From: Siphonodentalium dalli
Taxonomy: Eukaryota; Mollusca; Scaphopoda; Gadilida; Siphonodentaliidae
Direction: 5' to 3'
NCBI GenBank assembly: GCA_032622095.1
Contig: CP136067.1
Coordinates: 95,222,707-95,286,706, forward strand
Length of the DNA: 64,000 nucleotides
A program made the position numbers and the translations under genes. Positions 1 through 11,399 of the stretch are shown here, one piece after another (within the stretch, counting starts at the first letter, position 1; every line of letters begins with the position of its first letter). The notes beneath the pieces are model-generated. The model was given only the letters and a program-made list of their open reading frames with translations. It made no database searches and was not told the origin of the DNA.

Positions 1-789
1 GAAACATGGTAGTATTGATACATTGTGTCAGATTCAGCTCAGTTCACACAGCAGTGCTTTTTAATGGCAATTAGTCACAAGGGAATTCATGGTGTTCATG
101 ACAGATGGAAGGACTAATATCTCTGCTGCTCAAAGGGTGAGTATAGTCCACTTGATACTAGTGGTACGGTTTACAAGTATGCTCTACAGTTTCCAGACAC
201 TTGTTAATGATTTATTCACAATTGTATATGCAGATTCCTTAATCTAAAATAATAAATTATATTATAGATTACACTGGAATATACTTAACTCATCCACAAA
301 TCGGCCAGTAAATATAATTTCAGCCCAAGTGTCAAGGAACTTCGTTTAACACCTCTCACTCTGTTCCACCATTCTCAGCAACTAATTAATGGTTCACATT
401 TTATCCACTAATATATAGTTACATGGTTAGCCTTTTGCTACTTAGGAGCTGCTGACAGCAGCTGCTGTCCATCTGAATTTATGATATTTATGATGTTTAA
501 TAAATTGTAACATCTTAAGTTAAAGTCATATGTAGGTTTTAACATTTATAGTCTTGAGAGAAAGCAGCAATTTATTTGTACAAGTGCTTACCCATTACTA
601 TTAGTATTACGAATGTAGTTGAGCCAGAGTGAGAGGTTTTATGTTCAAACATGATGATTATTATTTATCAAATTTATGATTAAACATCATATACATTTTT
701 ATACAAATCAAATAATAATTATTTTGGACTTGATTTGTAATTTATAATGAAAATATATACACAATTTATACAATTAAGTATACTCTCCA
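1..789. other. Flank of LINE, no gene recognised
   Basis: AT-rich sequence with no convincing reading frame and no clear tandem repeat. The last few hundred bases may include part of the 3' untranslated tail of the minus-strand LINE, whose exact 3' end I could not place because no poly(A) tail or target-site duplication was evident. Confidence 0.5.
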
Positions 790-930
790 TATGAGAGGTC
801 AACTCAGTCTGGTGCTAGTCTTACATGGCCGCCATGCCATCACGGTCAGTTATAATTCCATCAAAGTCGATGGTGTTGCCATGTGCAGCAACATGTATGG
901 TCGGGTTTGTAATGTTTAGTGCCTGAAGCA

Positions 931-2610
931 CTAGTACATATAGTGGGCCTTAATTCCCGGGTACTTATCCATACATTTCATTCGGAGTGTTTTGAGTTTT
1001 TTGCACACTAAAATAGCATGATATTCATCACCTATACCTTCATTACAGGCTTTACAAATTCTCTTTGAGATATCCAATTCCTCCCAATCACCAGTTTCTA
1101 TAGGGAGTCTATGGTTTCTGGTTCTAAATCTTGCTATGACCTTTGCATCTGATTGGTTGAAGTATTTGAGATATGGTTCCATTGCATAATTGTGTTTAAC
1201 TGCTCTATAAAATATGTATTTATTAGAAGTATCAAGTTTACCCCTCCATTCTTGCATGTGCATATCTCTTAGTCTATCCCTTGTTGCATTTTTGAACCAT
1301 TTACTTCTACATAAATTTTGGTCACTCCAAATAAATGACATTCCAGTTTCATTTAATATATTTCTGATGCCATTCACCCATTTAAAGGCACGCTTAGTTT
1401 TTTTACTACAAATCATTGAATCATATAGTATTTTTATCAATTTCCAGCCTTCGCCTTCAATTATTCTGGTCCAGTAACATAACATTTTGTGTTTAATTAT
1501 AGTTGAAACTGGGATTATGCTCAGTTCACCATATACCATAGCAGTCGGTGTTGTAGTTTTTAAGCCCAAGATGAATTTAAAAAACCATAACTCTGTTGTC
1601 TCAATCATAGCATTAGAACCATATCCCCATACTTCACATCCATACGTGAGGGTTGGTAAGATTGCTTTATTATATATATCAATTATAACATCAGAGGTTA
1701 GATGTGATTTTCTCATTTTGTGAATGAGTGAGAACATAGCCTTTTTGGCCGCAGCACACCTTTTTTTCTTTTCATCAATAAATAATTGGTTCTCATTGCT
1801 AAATGTCACCCCAAGATACTTATAACTTTTGGATAATTCTATAGGCTCATTTCCAATATAGAAGATCTCATCTTCATATTTCCCTTGGCCAAATACAACA
1901 ATTTTTGTTTTAGAGCAGTTAATGCTGAGTTTCCAGTCTAGACAGTATTGATGATAAGAATCTAGGATTTCTTCTAATCCCTCAGCTGTGTCAGCCACGA
2001 GTATGGTATCATCAGCATATAAAAGTGAAAACAGTTTAACAAATCTGTGCATTGCTTTACCACTCAAGGCTGACAATGTTAGGGGATTTTGACAGTTTTG
2101 GCCAAGGTATGACTCCAGATCATTCAGATATAGGGCAAAAAGTATCGGGGAGAGATTTCCGCCTTGACTCACGCCAATTGGACATTTAAAAAGGGGGGAA
2201 ATCTTTTCATCAACTGAAACACATGATTTTATATCCTGATACATACTTTGTATGATCTTTAATAATTTTCCATCAATACCTGATAAGATAAGTTTATACC
2301 AAAGACCATTCCTCCAGACACTGTCAAAAGCCTTAGACAGGTCTATGAAGGCACAATATAAACTACCATTAATAGAATTGGTTAACTCAATCATCGAATT
2401 CAATGTATGTATGCGGTCAATGGTGGAATAGTTTGGCCGAAATCCAGCTTGATTTACAGAGAGGATGCCATTTATTTCTAGGAATGAGTATATTCTCTTA
2501 CTGAGTATACTAGTAAATAATTTGGCCAAACAGCTGACAAGTGTAATTTGTCTATAGTTATCAGGGGAAGAAAAATTTCCCAGACTTATAAATTGGTTTA
2601 ATAAGTCCAA
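931..2610 (-). pseudogene. LINE ORF2, reverse transcriptase part
   Basis: This 559-residue frame holds the reverse transcriptase that copies the element's RNA at the nicked target. Visible RT blocks are FIDLSKAFD (residues 88-96, first catalytic Asp), GVSQGGNLSP (146-155) and YADD (198-201, catalytic pair). The thumb region follows, and near residues 519-536 there is a CX2CX8HX4C zinc motif (CKAC, then HAILVC) typical of many jockey/CR1-like elements. The frame begins part-way into the RT domain: the upstream RT residues, including a KTGKAPGIDKVT-type stretch, sit in another frame around 2600-2757. A run of extra T bases near 2573 accounts for the frame change just before the SSPDNYRQI block. 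It ends at its own stop at 931. Confidence 0.9.
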
Positions 2611-2744
2611 TACTCCACTCTTTGGGTATATGTCCAGTTTTGAGAATCAGATTAAAATATTTAAGATAAACTATTTTCATTTTAGGGTAGGAACCTCTGA
2701 TATACTCATTTGTAACTTTATCGATTCCAGGTGCTTTCCCTGTT

Positions 2745-4271
2745 TTAAGACCTTGTACCTGCTTGTACTGCCTTTTCGACCTCTTCGATATTAATATCTC
2801 GATTCAGTAATGATGTATCGTTGTTTGGTTTTACAGACTCTGGGAGCGGAGTATCAACACAACCTGTAACATTTGAAAAATGGGAATAGAATTCATCAGC
2901 TGAGGGCATGGGGTGATAACATTTTTTATCATCTATACTATTAATAAGTTCCCAATATTCCCTCGGATTTGTGCCTTTAAGGCTCTTAACTCTGTTTTGA
3001 AACTCAATATTGTATTTGAACTTACTTCTGCGCATTGCGACCTTATATGCCCTTCTACATTCTAACAAATTGGTATGATTTTGGAGAGATTTATACATCA
3101 GATAGATTTTCCTTGCTTTTCTATATTTCTTCCTTGTGTTGGAGCAATCGCTATCAAACCATGGTGCTTTAGATTTATTTTTTGGAAACCCACCGTTCCT
3201 CTTCTTTTTGGAACCCAATACATCTGTTGCATTTTGTAACAAGTTACTTGTCAAAATTTCTGAGAATTCAGATAATTCTTTATCACTCAATTCACTATTA
3301 TCTTGCCTTTGATTCAAAATTTCTACAAGATTCTGTACTGAATCATCTGTGAAAGTTTCGGAGAACTGCACACCTTTTTCGCTTGTCCATGGTTTAATGG
3401 TGATTGTTTCATTCAGATTTGTACAATTTACTGAAGGAATTTCTTCTTCATTGCATGATATTGAAATTTTCACAGTTAAGGGACAATGTGCATCAGATAA
3501 AAGACTATCTTGGTCATGTACATGCACATCATTAATTAATTTGCATGCTAATGGTGAGCAAATTACATAGTCAATTAGGCTGATGTCTTTGAATGTAGTT
3601 GTGCCAATTGCTCTGTCTGTTCCAACTCTACCATTGCATATAAGTAGTTTTGCAGTCTTACATATATCAATTAATTTGAAACCATAATTATTTGTCTTTC
3701 TATCTTGTGAGACTCTTGTTAGTGAAAACCGATCCAAGCCACCACCATAATCGATTAATTCTATCATTTCTTCCTCATCTTCATAATCAATCAATTGAGC
3801 TGTCCGAGCATTAAAATCACCAATAAGGATAATTTTGTCAGTTATAAGTAGCTTTTCAATAATCATTGCATAAAGGTTATTTGCCCATTCCGGGGAGGCA
3901 TACCTGCTATTCTCTGGGGGTACGTAAATATTACCAATTACAATTGGGGGATTCCCATTGTCACTGTTAATTTTGAACCATTGAGCGATGTCATTAGTGT
4001 CGCTAGTTTCAAACAACTCTACCACATGTACAAGCTCGTCCTTAACCAGTAGGCCTATACCACCCGACCTAAAGACAGCAATATCAGCTCTGTTTTTCAT
4101 TGAGACTGTATGGTAGCCAGGAACCCGGACCACATCAGTGCTGTCTGTTTTTGTTTCTTGAAAGCATAATATATAATAAGCACTGATGTATTCCAGGAAC
4201 TCTGGCTCACATACTTTTGAATTGATCCCACACACATTCAAAGATAGAATTTGCAGGTAGGTCCTCCCCAC
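2745..4271 (-). pseudogene. LINE ORF2, endonuclease part
   Basis: This 508-residue frame starts at the ORF2 methionine and holds the exonuclease-endonuclease-phosphatase domain that nicks target DNA. Visible catalytic motifs are LNVCGI (Asn12), QET (Glu39), GDFNAR (151-156), SLIDYV (Asp234) and SDAHCPL (259-266, the SDH motif). A basic linker toward the RT follows. The frame stops prematurely after VEKAVQAG. The DNA there reads a 10-base direct duplication (GTACAAGCAG followed by GTACAAG), which shifts the frame; beyond it the expected LKTGKAPGID sequence continues. It begins only a few bases after the end of ORF1 and reads from the same minus strand. Confidence 0.9.
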
Positions 4272-4277
4272 GTACCC

Positions 4278-5430
4278 TCATTGCATACTAGCCTGTTGCC
4301 CACTTCCCTTATTGGCCTTATTCTTATATGGTGGGGGCTTGGTTGGGTTCACTAACGTGTTATTTATATAAATTTTATCATGGACAATTCTTGCATAATC
4401 GCCCTTATCTCTGGCAGTCTTCACCATGGGATAGAGAACTTCTTTCCTGTACTTTTGTACTTCTTTAGGGAATTGTTCATTCACATAGACTTTGTCTTGA
4501 GAGTTGAGGTTCTTCGCATTTTCTTAACTAATTCCTTCTGCTTATAGAATGTAAATTTTGCAACAATTGGTCTACACTGGGAGCGGTCATTACTCTGCTC
4601 ACCAATTCGGTGTGCCCGGTCTATTAGTATACGGTCTTTTATCTTCAGTTTTCCTTGAAGAACTCCTGTAGAATATCCTCTATTGTGGTTTTGTTATCCC
4701 CACCATGCACGTTTCCCTGGGTTTATTCTATGCCAGTAAATGTTAAATTCTCCCTCATACTTCTCCCTTGCAAATCCACCACAGTAGCTGATATTTCATC
4801 AATCTTTATAGAGCAAGAGTTCATTGTGGTTTTCAATTCATCATTTTCAGTTTCCAGTTTTGCCAGTCTTCTCTTTATTTGTTCATTATCCAATATAATG
4901 TTGTGAATACTCTGTGGGTAGCTTCGTGTATCTGGTTTAACACTGTCTATAACTTTAACTCTGGAATCCAAGTCACCCACATCTGTCTCTACTTTGGTCA
5001 TTCTCGTTTTCAGCCCATCAATATCAGCTCTCAATAATTCTATATTCCCTAATCGATTGGTAATTTCTTTCAGGGAGTCTTTAATGTCTTTCAAATCAAG
5101 ATCGTTAAAGTTCTCAGTATTATTTGATAAAGTTGCATCACTGTCCGCCATTGTTGTGTATATTGCAGGTACAGTTGTGTTCAAAATATCACCTAAGTCC
5201 GTTTCAACAGCATTTTGCGTATTTTTCTCAGCAATTTCACATTCTATACCTATTGGAATTTCATTTACCATAGCTAGGCTATCTGTAATGACTGAGGATA
5301 TATCTGCTAGCGATGTTTCAGTTCGAAAGTCTGGCTTACCGCAGAATTCCCGTGATGGCTGACATGGCGGCGCCGGTGGTGTCAACTCAGTGGACGCTTT
5401 CCGCTTGTTATCGACATCCTTTTCATCCAT
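4278..5430 (-). pseudogene. LINE ORF1 (L1-type RNA-binding protein), frameshifted
   Basis: The first 235 residues (5430 to 4723) start at MDEKDVDNKR, have an acidic, proline-containing N-terminus, then a heptad-rich coiled coil from about residue 105 to 215, and end at NLTFTGIE, the first strand of the L1-type RRM. Further RRM/CTD sequence continues in other frames: AHRIGEQ and RPIVAKFTFY around 4550-4620, then NEQFPKEVQKYRKE and YINNTLVNP in the last 68 residues (4484 to 4278). In this family ORF1p trimerises through the coiled coil and coats the element's RNA. At least two frameshifts split it. The domain order matches L1-type ORF1 proteins also found in several invertebrate LINE clades. 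Confidence 0.8.
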
Positions 5431-5469
5431 TTAAGCTTTTATCGGCGTAGACAAAACGTTTGCCGATCA

Positions 5470-6640
5470 AAACACAAATGCACAAACTTGTGATCACTGG
5501 CCAAAATGACGTTGTTCCCTTTGAGATCAGTGGTAGGTCGGTCAAAGACATCAGTTATGGCAACAACTCGCGAAGAAGCAGAAACCATTATTGTTCGACA
5601 GGTAAAAGTGTTTGCATCAGTTGAAAGCAAGCGACTTCCCGTCGTTTCCGATCATACCGATGTTACATTTTGTTATTGCATCACAACCTTCGACAAACAT
5701 CATATATATTTAAAACAAAATACATGTAGTATAACACGATGGAGTCGGAAAAATAAGTTATCTGAAGTTTTCCCATTATACCAGAAATTGTATTGGTATT
5801 ATGATTATCCCAGCAAAATGTGATGCCCATATCCAATAATAAAGTGGATCAATATGCTTTTTATGGAAAATTATCAATAATAACTTTGTCTGACGGAATG
5901 AATATTGTTCTTCTCTAAATTTTATTGTTAATTACTTGCAAGTCGAAGTTATATACTAATACTTAAAGGGGAGAGAATCCACTTTGTTTTGTAACCTCGT
6001 AACAATTGTTATCCATATGAACATGTATATATACACGTATATATACATCTATTATCTATTTCAATGTATACTTCGCCTGCTATATTATGTATTATATCTC
6101 AAACACTGTTTTTAGAGTTTAATGAGAAATAAAATATTGTATTGTACAAAATTCGCAAATCCAGATGACAATGGAGTCTCCAATTCACGGCCGAGCGGTT
6201 ATAGATAGTTCTGCAACTGTCGTAAGCATCAGAAGATAGTTCCACAACTGTATGGTTGCTGTCCATGCTCTTTCTGTGTGTGACACTGAGGGGTGTTTTC
6301 GTATCGACAAAAGGCGCATGATGAAGGTTCTGCAAACTGGGGTAACGCTAGTCTTATTGAGTGACACATGTACCAATTTACCAGACGTCTCAGAACAAGC
6401 TGCAAAGTTCATATCCTTATGGTATAGATCTCACGTGTCAACATCAATGTCAGATGCTCGATTGAATATATGGACAAAACGAATTTGAAATGCAAGTGCA
6501 GCGTCTGCTTTTGGATTCAGTATGCCTCCTACAACATTTTCGGAGGATGTTAATAGATCGCATAGTTATACTTGCATATTCGATATCCGGGCAAATTCCC
6601 CAAAGTTGACGGTTCCATCAAATGTTAAGCTTGCAGCCGA
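5470..6640 (+). pseudogene. Decayed XPG/FEN-like nuclease gene of a transposon
   Basis: I recognise pieces of an uncharacterised protein family common in cnidarian and molluscan genomes. Frames read on the plus strand give VITGQNDVVPFEISGRSV (about 5490-5545), TTREEAETIIVRQ (about 5560-5610, family usual THEEADT), VVSDHTDV (about 5640, usual VVADDTDVF), PIHGRAVIDSSATVV (about 6180-6225), HALSVCDTEG then MMKVL (about 6260-6330, usual HALSGCDTV..GIGK), MSDARLNIWTKR (about 6450-6485) and MPPTTFSEDVNRSH (about 6520-6565). The acidic DDTD cluster and the GCD..GIGK turn resemble XPG/FEN-type nucleases; here the DDTD and GIGK positions are altered. The pieces lie in different frames with stops, and 5700-6170 matches nothing I know. 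Academ-type transposons are reported to carry XPG-like nucleases, so that origin is possible. The LINE 5' end abuts it. Confidence 0.55.
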
Positions 6641-6880
6641 TTAAATATTGAAAATGATAAGGTGCTCGCGTGCAAATACTCCAGTTGTAAGTGCATTGTG
6701 ACAAATATGTACTATTTTATGTGCAATGAACAAACAATGTTGGCAGACACGACTGTAGTACAGTGTTGTGAAGAGGAAACACAGTAGCTGCCTAACAACC
6801 TGCACATACACTATACGAACAGCCATTTTGACTAACTTATACGGATTACATGGTCCCAGTCATTGGATTTATATATTAAA

Positions 6881-7090
6881 TTCATATACAGCTGTTTACA
6901 GTGAATTTCCCCCCGAAAATCTCTGTTTTAGTGTTAAAAGGGGGGGTGGGTGTCAAAAAATTGTCGGAAAAAACAGCCGAAAACGGAAAAAAAAACATTT
7001 GGCGGTGGGGGTGGGTGGGTACACAAAATGATCGAAAGGAAAAAAATGCCATACGTGCCTGAAATTATTTTCCGACCCCCCCCCCCCTGG
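6881..7090 (+). repeat. Dispersed repeat with G-run and C-run, copy 1
   Basis: The segment from TTCATATACAGCTGTTTACA through a GGGGGGG tract to a long C tract near 7076-7087 recurs in reverse orientation at 39103-39231. The shared core includes AAATCTCTGTTTTAGTG and ATACGTGCCTGAA. This copy has an extra internal G-rich stretch (6950-7030). It has no coding capacity; reading frames here are chance. Confidence 0.65.
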
Positions 7091-7803
7091 AATATGAAGA
7101 AATTAACTAACCAATATCGTCCGCTGAATGTTGGTGACAGTGGTGATATTGAACGTTAGTGACTGCGTGGTGATACTTCCACCCAAACTCCATGCAGCGC
7201 CCTCTACGTTAGCACTGCGATATAGCACTGGCACGAGGATGGTACTTTGGGGACCGATACATCTATTTTTACATATTGTCGGAACTATATTTAGTCACTT
7301 ATTATCTTATTTTAACCGCCAAAAGTTTGCAATAATGGCAATTCGTTCGGTATTGATAAGAACAATATAGACTGACCCAGGCATAGACAATTTTAATCCT
7401 AAACCATAGGAACTAAGAACGCGTAAGAAATCCTTACCAAATGTCCTTATGGCAGTGATATCTCAGCGAAGCGATGGGAGATAACTCTGTCTGGAGTTTG
7501 ACTTCCACCATAGAGCTTCCATCGATAGAGTTTAACATTTGCTCCGGAACATTATATATACAAACATCTCCAGTTTAGAATTGATCACTTGACAACTATA
7601 TATAACATCCACGCAATAAACACGTTATGCGAGTAACTTCGTGACTACACGGCGAACAAATTCGCCGCAATCGTTTTGCGATGTCATCGTGGACATAGAG
7701 GTAAGCCCATAACGATAGGTGTATAAAAGCAGTTCGATGCTCCAACAGACCGACCCGCTATAAAAAACAGATAATAAAATCCGACCGGTTTACTCTCGAT
7801 AAA
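7091..7803. other. Intergenic, nothing recognised
   Basis: Mixed-composition sequence with no supported gene. It ends at ...CTCGATAAA immediately before the terminal repeat of element A; similar bases (CACGATAA) precede element B, which may reflect a duplicated flank or related targets. Confidence 0.5.
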
Positions 7804-9120
7804 GGCCCGTTCCAAACGACGGATTTTTGTCGACTCGAATCCGTCGGTGATGCGACTGTGGTCAATTTTGTTTCAGACGGACGCATCTTTGTCGCGTCGA
7901 ATCTAATACATCGGTCGATTTATCTAAAGGTGCACTCCAGGTTACCGTCAATAAATGGTCACGTGCAGATATAGAGGCCTATATATACCGGAATATTATA
8001 CATATATACTAAAATACAGCACAAATTATGTATATGTATGTGCGCGATGGCAGCGCGAGTATATGTGCATATGTATATGATGATGTATATAGTACATATA
8101 GGTATATAATATATTATAGTAGGCGCTGCAAATAAATGTTATATTGTGCAACCATTTGCCATGTATATGTATACCATGCTTATGTAAATAATGGTATATG
8201 TGAATTATTATAAATCATATACTACAACCCCAACCCCTTATAATAAGTAATACCGGTATACATGTATATGAATTATTATAAATCATAGGCTACCACCCTC
8301 TACCCCTTATAATAAGGAATACCGGTATATATGAATTGTTATAAACCATAGGCTACCACCCTCTATCTTTATAATGAGTAATGCCGGTAAATATAAATAA
8401 GTTGTACCACCCCTATTCCTTATAATAAGTAACACCGGTATATATAAATTATTATAAATCAGTGGCTACCACCCCTACCCTTATATTAAGTAATACCGGT
8501 ATATATGAATTATTATAAATCAGAGACTACCACCCCTATCCCTTACTTTAAGGAATATCGGTTTATGCGTATTATTATAAATCAATTGCTACCACATATA
8601 CCCCTTATATCTGTACTATATATGAATTATTATAAATCAGTGATACCATATCCATTATAAGATGTGAGTCAGTGACATGCCCTGTTGGTTGATGAATCAA
8701 ACTACCAGAATACCTAAGCAATGCTTAGATATAGCATATATATAATCTCTTCTTTATCATAAAGAGAGCTTGCGATAAATGATGTCATGTTGGTATTTCC
8801 GCAGATAAGGGGAACTCCCTCGTTATTATATCATTATCATATCATTATCATATCATTTGCATTCGTACTTCGGCATCTTTCGGCTCTTCTCGTCACATGT
8901 ATTAGATTCGCGTCGTCAAAAATCCGTCGTTTGAAACCAAGACGGATTTCAAACGCATCACCGACGAATCTTCGTCTGAATTGGACGGATATTCGTCTGT
9001 GGTGCGTCTGACGCGGATCTAATTGTTTCAAACGTCGCATTTTTGACGCATTTAATACAATTGTGGGTTTGGTAATAGATTCGAGTCGACAAAAATCCGT
9101 CGTTTTGTTTGGAACGGACC
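7804..9120 (+). mobile_element. Tourist/Harbinger-like TIR element, copy A
   Basis: About 1.3 kb bounded by inverted termini: GGCCCGTTCCAAACGACGGA on the left, continuing through TTTTTGTCGACTCGAATC, and its reverse complement on the right (9078-9120, with a small 5-base expansion). Subterminal regions are also partly inverted (GACGGACGCATC-type sequence). The interior is AT-rich with a 55-60 bp minisatellite (8216-8640). No transposase is present, so it is non-autonomous. The GGCCCGTTCC terminus and TAA-like flanks resemble PIF/Harbinger (Tourist) elements. The left flank here is AAA rather than TAA, so the target duplication is not clean. Confidence 0.75.
8216..8640 (+). repeat. Internal minisatellite of element A
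   Basis: Seven or so degenerate units of 55-62 bp with the core CCCCTTATAATAAGTAATAC, then CGGTATATATGAATTATTAT and AAATCA..GGCTACCAC. The same unit family fills the interiors of elements B and C. Confidence 0.8.
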
Positions 9121-9397
9121 TAACTATACACGATAAGGCCCGTTCCAAACGACGGATTTTTGTCGACTCGAATCTAATTGTATTAAATCCGTCGTTGATG
9201 CGTCTGCGGTCGATTTTGTTACAGACGGACGCATCTTTGTCGCGTTGAATCTAATACATCGTTAGATTTATTTAAAGGTGGATTTCCGGTTACCGTCAAA
9301 AATGGTCACGCGTAGATATAGAGGCCTATATATACCGGTATATGTTATACATATATATACTAAAATACAGTATAAATTATGTATATATATATATATA

Positions 9398-10266
9398 CTA
9401 GAAGGTGACCCGACTTCGTCCGGGTTTTGACCTTGAATTGTCTATTTTGAAGACCAAGGTCAAGTGGGGTCACGATTTGACCCGTCCAAACCACAGTGCC
9501 CGAACAAAAGTACCCGACAAAAGTACCCGTCGAAATCCATCCGGTTTTACCCGATTTGACCTTGAATTGACCATTTTGAAGGTCAAGGTCAGGTGGGGTC
9601 AAACACCAACACCCCAAAAATGGTGGAAATCAGCCCAGCGGATACCGGGAAATCGGCCCAGCGGATACCGAGATACCCTATGCATCAAATTTCGTCCGTA
9701 AAAATCCGCCAGTTTAACCCGATTTGATTTCCACTCAAGTATATAAACGCGCCTCATATACGTACGCTCATTAATTATCAAGTTTCAACGTAAAGATAAA
9801 TTACCATCGGTGCCCGAGATATCGCCAAGACGTCTGAAACAGTCAAATGCATCGGCCGGTTAAGCGTTAACGTGATCTAACGTTATGACCTCTAACGACG
9901 TCATAGAAGTTACGCATTGTTTTTATCCTGATGGAAGATAGTACCACTTCTTCTTGATAATTGAGGCAGATAACTAAAACGGATACATACGCATTATATA
10001 TCGTTGGTAAGAGGAAACACGAAAGATTCGCACAGTGTCATTATTATGACTGGCATTTTATTATTCGCGCTGTTTCGAATCGATTTGTAAGCACCGAACT
10101 CAAATGAAAGTCCCGTAACACAGCGTAAAAACAGATTTGACCTCGGCACGTGAAAAGTTGACTTCGGATCTGAAAATCAATAGGCCCATGTTCGTTCACG
10201 GGTCGAATTACGTGTCCGTACCAAGTTTGGTCGAAATCGGTCCAGCCGTGTTCGAGTCCATCGCGA

Positions 10267-10298
<32 letters not shown>

Positions 10299-10322
10299 AG
10301 ATCTTCCAAAATATATAATAGA
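9398..10322 (+). mobile_element. SINE/RTE-tail-like repeat, unit S1
   Basis: Begins CTAGAAGGTGACCCGACTTC and contains repeated GACCTTGAATTGNCNATTTT and AAGGTCAAGGTCAGGTGGGG blocks. It closes with a conserved tail reading GGTCGAAATCGGTCCAGCCG, an (AC)n run (10266-10299) and CTTCCAAAATATATAATAGA. Such a GTCCAGCCG..ACAGACAG tail is characteristic of RTE-type LINEs and their non-autonomous derivatives. The middle (about 9720-10090) is not shared with the other copies and may be a further insertion. No coding capacity seen. Confidence 0.6.
10266..10299 (+). repeat. (AC)n microsatellite
   Basis: A short AC run that occupies the place of the ACAGACAG tail of unit S1. Confidence 0.9.
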
Positions 10323-11352
10323 CTAGCCGATGAGCCCGACGTTGTCCGGGCTATTCAAAAACCAAATTTCAAGTCGATAGCTCCACCCGTTTCCGAGATC
10401 TGGTCTGCGCATACGCGAAGCTGGCGTCGCACGGGCTCGGCGACCCGATAAAATTCGAATCCGGGGCAAGATACATTCAGATACCAAATTTCAAGTCGAT
10501 AGCTCTACCCGTTTCCGAGATCCGGTCTGCGCATGCGCGAAGCTGGCGTCGCACGGGCTCGGCGACCCGATAGAATTCGTATCCGGGGCAAGATACATTC
10601 ACATACCAAATTTCAAGTCGATAGCTCCACCCGTTTCCGAGATCTCGTCTGCGCATGCGCGAAGCGGGCGCCGAACGGGCTCGCCAATACGACAACGTCC
10701 ACCGCCTGGCCAAACTACACACACGTACCAAGTTTCGTCCCGATCGGTGGAGAATCGTAGATTTGTATTAATGACAAACAAAGATACAGACAGACAAACA
10801 TACAGAGGTCTTCAACATATATATGAGACTAGCCGATGAGCCCGACGTTGTCCGGGCGACGTTGTCCGGGCTATTTAAAAACCAAATTTCAAGTCGATAG
10901 CTCCACCCTTTTCCGAGATCTGGTCTGCGCATGCGCGAAGCTGGCGTCGCACGGGCTCGGCGACCCGATAAACTTCGTATCCGGGGCAAGATACATTCAC
11001 ATACCAAATTTCAAGTCGATAGCTCCACCCGTTTCCGATATCTCGTCTGCGCATGCGCGAAGCTGGCGTCGCACGGGCACGACGACCCGATAAAGTTCGC
11101 ATCCGGGGCAAGATACATTCACATAGCAAATTTGAAGTCGATAGCTCCACCCGTTTCCGAGATCTCGTCTGCGCATGCGCTGCACGGGCGCCGCACGTGC
11201 TCGCCAATACGACAACGTTCACCGCCTGGTCAAACTACACACACGTACCAAGTTTCGTCCCGATCGGTCGAGAATCGTAGATTTGTATCAATGACAGACA
11301 GACAGACAGACAAACAAACAAACAAACAAACAGAGGTCTTCAAAATATATAT

Positions 11353-11397
<45 letters not shown>
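10323..11397 (+). repeat. SINE/RTE-tail-like units S2 and S3, each with three 122-bp repeats
   Basis: Two consecutive units (10323-10828 and 10829-11397) both start CTAGCCGATGAGCCCGACGT. Each holds three copies of a 122-bp repeat beginning ACCAAATTTCAAGTCGATAG (starts at 10361, 10483, 10605 and at 10881, 11003, 11125). Each closes with CGTCCCGATCGGT, AGAATCGTAGATTTGTAT, an ACAGACAG run and GGTCTTCAAMATATATATGAGA. This is a higher-order tandem array with a period of about 506 bp. S3 also carries a 16-bp duplication of GACGTTGTCCGGGC near its start. The many arginine-rich frames on both strands here are by-products of the GC-rich repeat, not genes. Confidence 0.8.

Positions 11398-11398
<1 letters not shown>
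11356..11398 (+). repeat. (AT)n microsatellite
   Basis: About 43 bp of alternating TA that terminates unit S3 and borders the hAT-like fragment. Confidence 0.9.

Positions 11399-11399
<1 letters not shown>

Larger units (their letters stand above)
790..5440 (-). mobile_element. Non-LTR retrotransposon (LINE) with ORF1 and EN-RT ORF2
   Basis: A nearly full-length LINE lies on the minus strand. In order it has an ORF1 with a coiled coil and an L1-type RNA-binding region, then an ORF2 with an apurinic-type endonuclease, a reverse transcriptase with YADD, and a C-terminal CX2CX8HX4C zinc motif. The order EN-RT-zinc motif and the sequence style place it in the broad jockey/CR1/L2 assemblage; I cannot assign the clade. 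ORF1 is followed closely by ORF2, as usual for two-ORF LINEs. Both ORFs carry frameshifts, so this copy is dead, but motifs are intact enough to suggest a fairly young insertion. The 5' end is near 5440, abutting a nuclease-like remnant; the 3' end near 790 is approximate. Confidence 0.9.
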
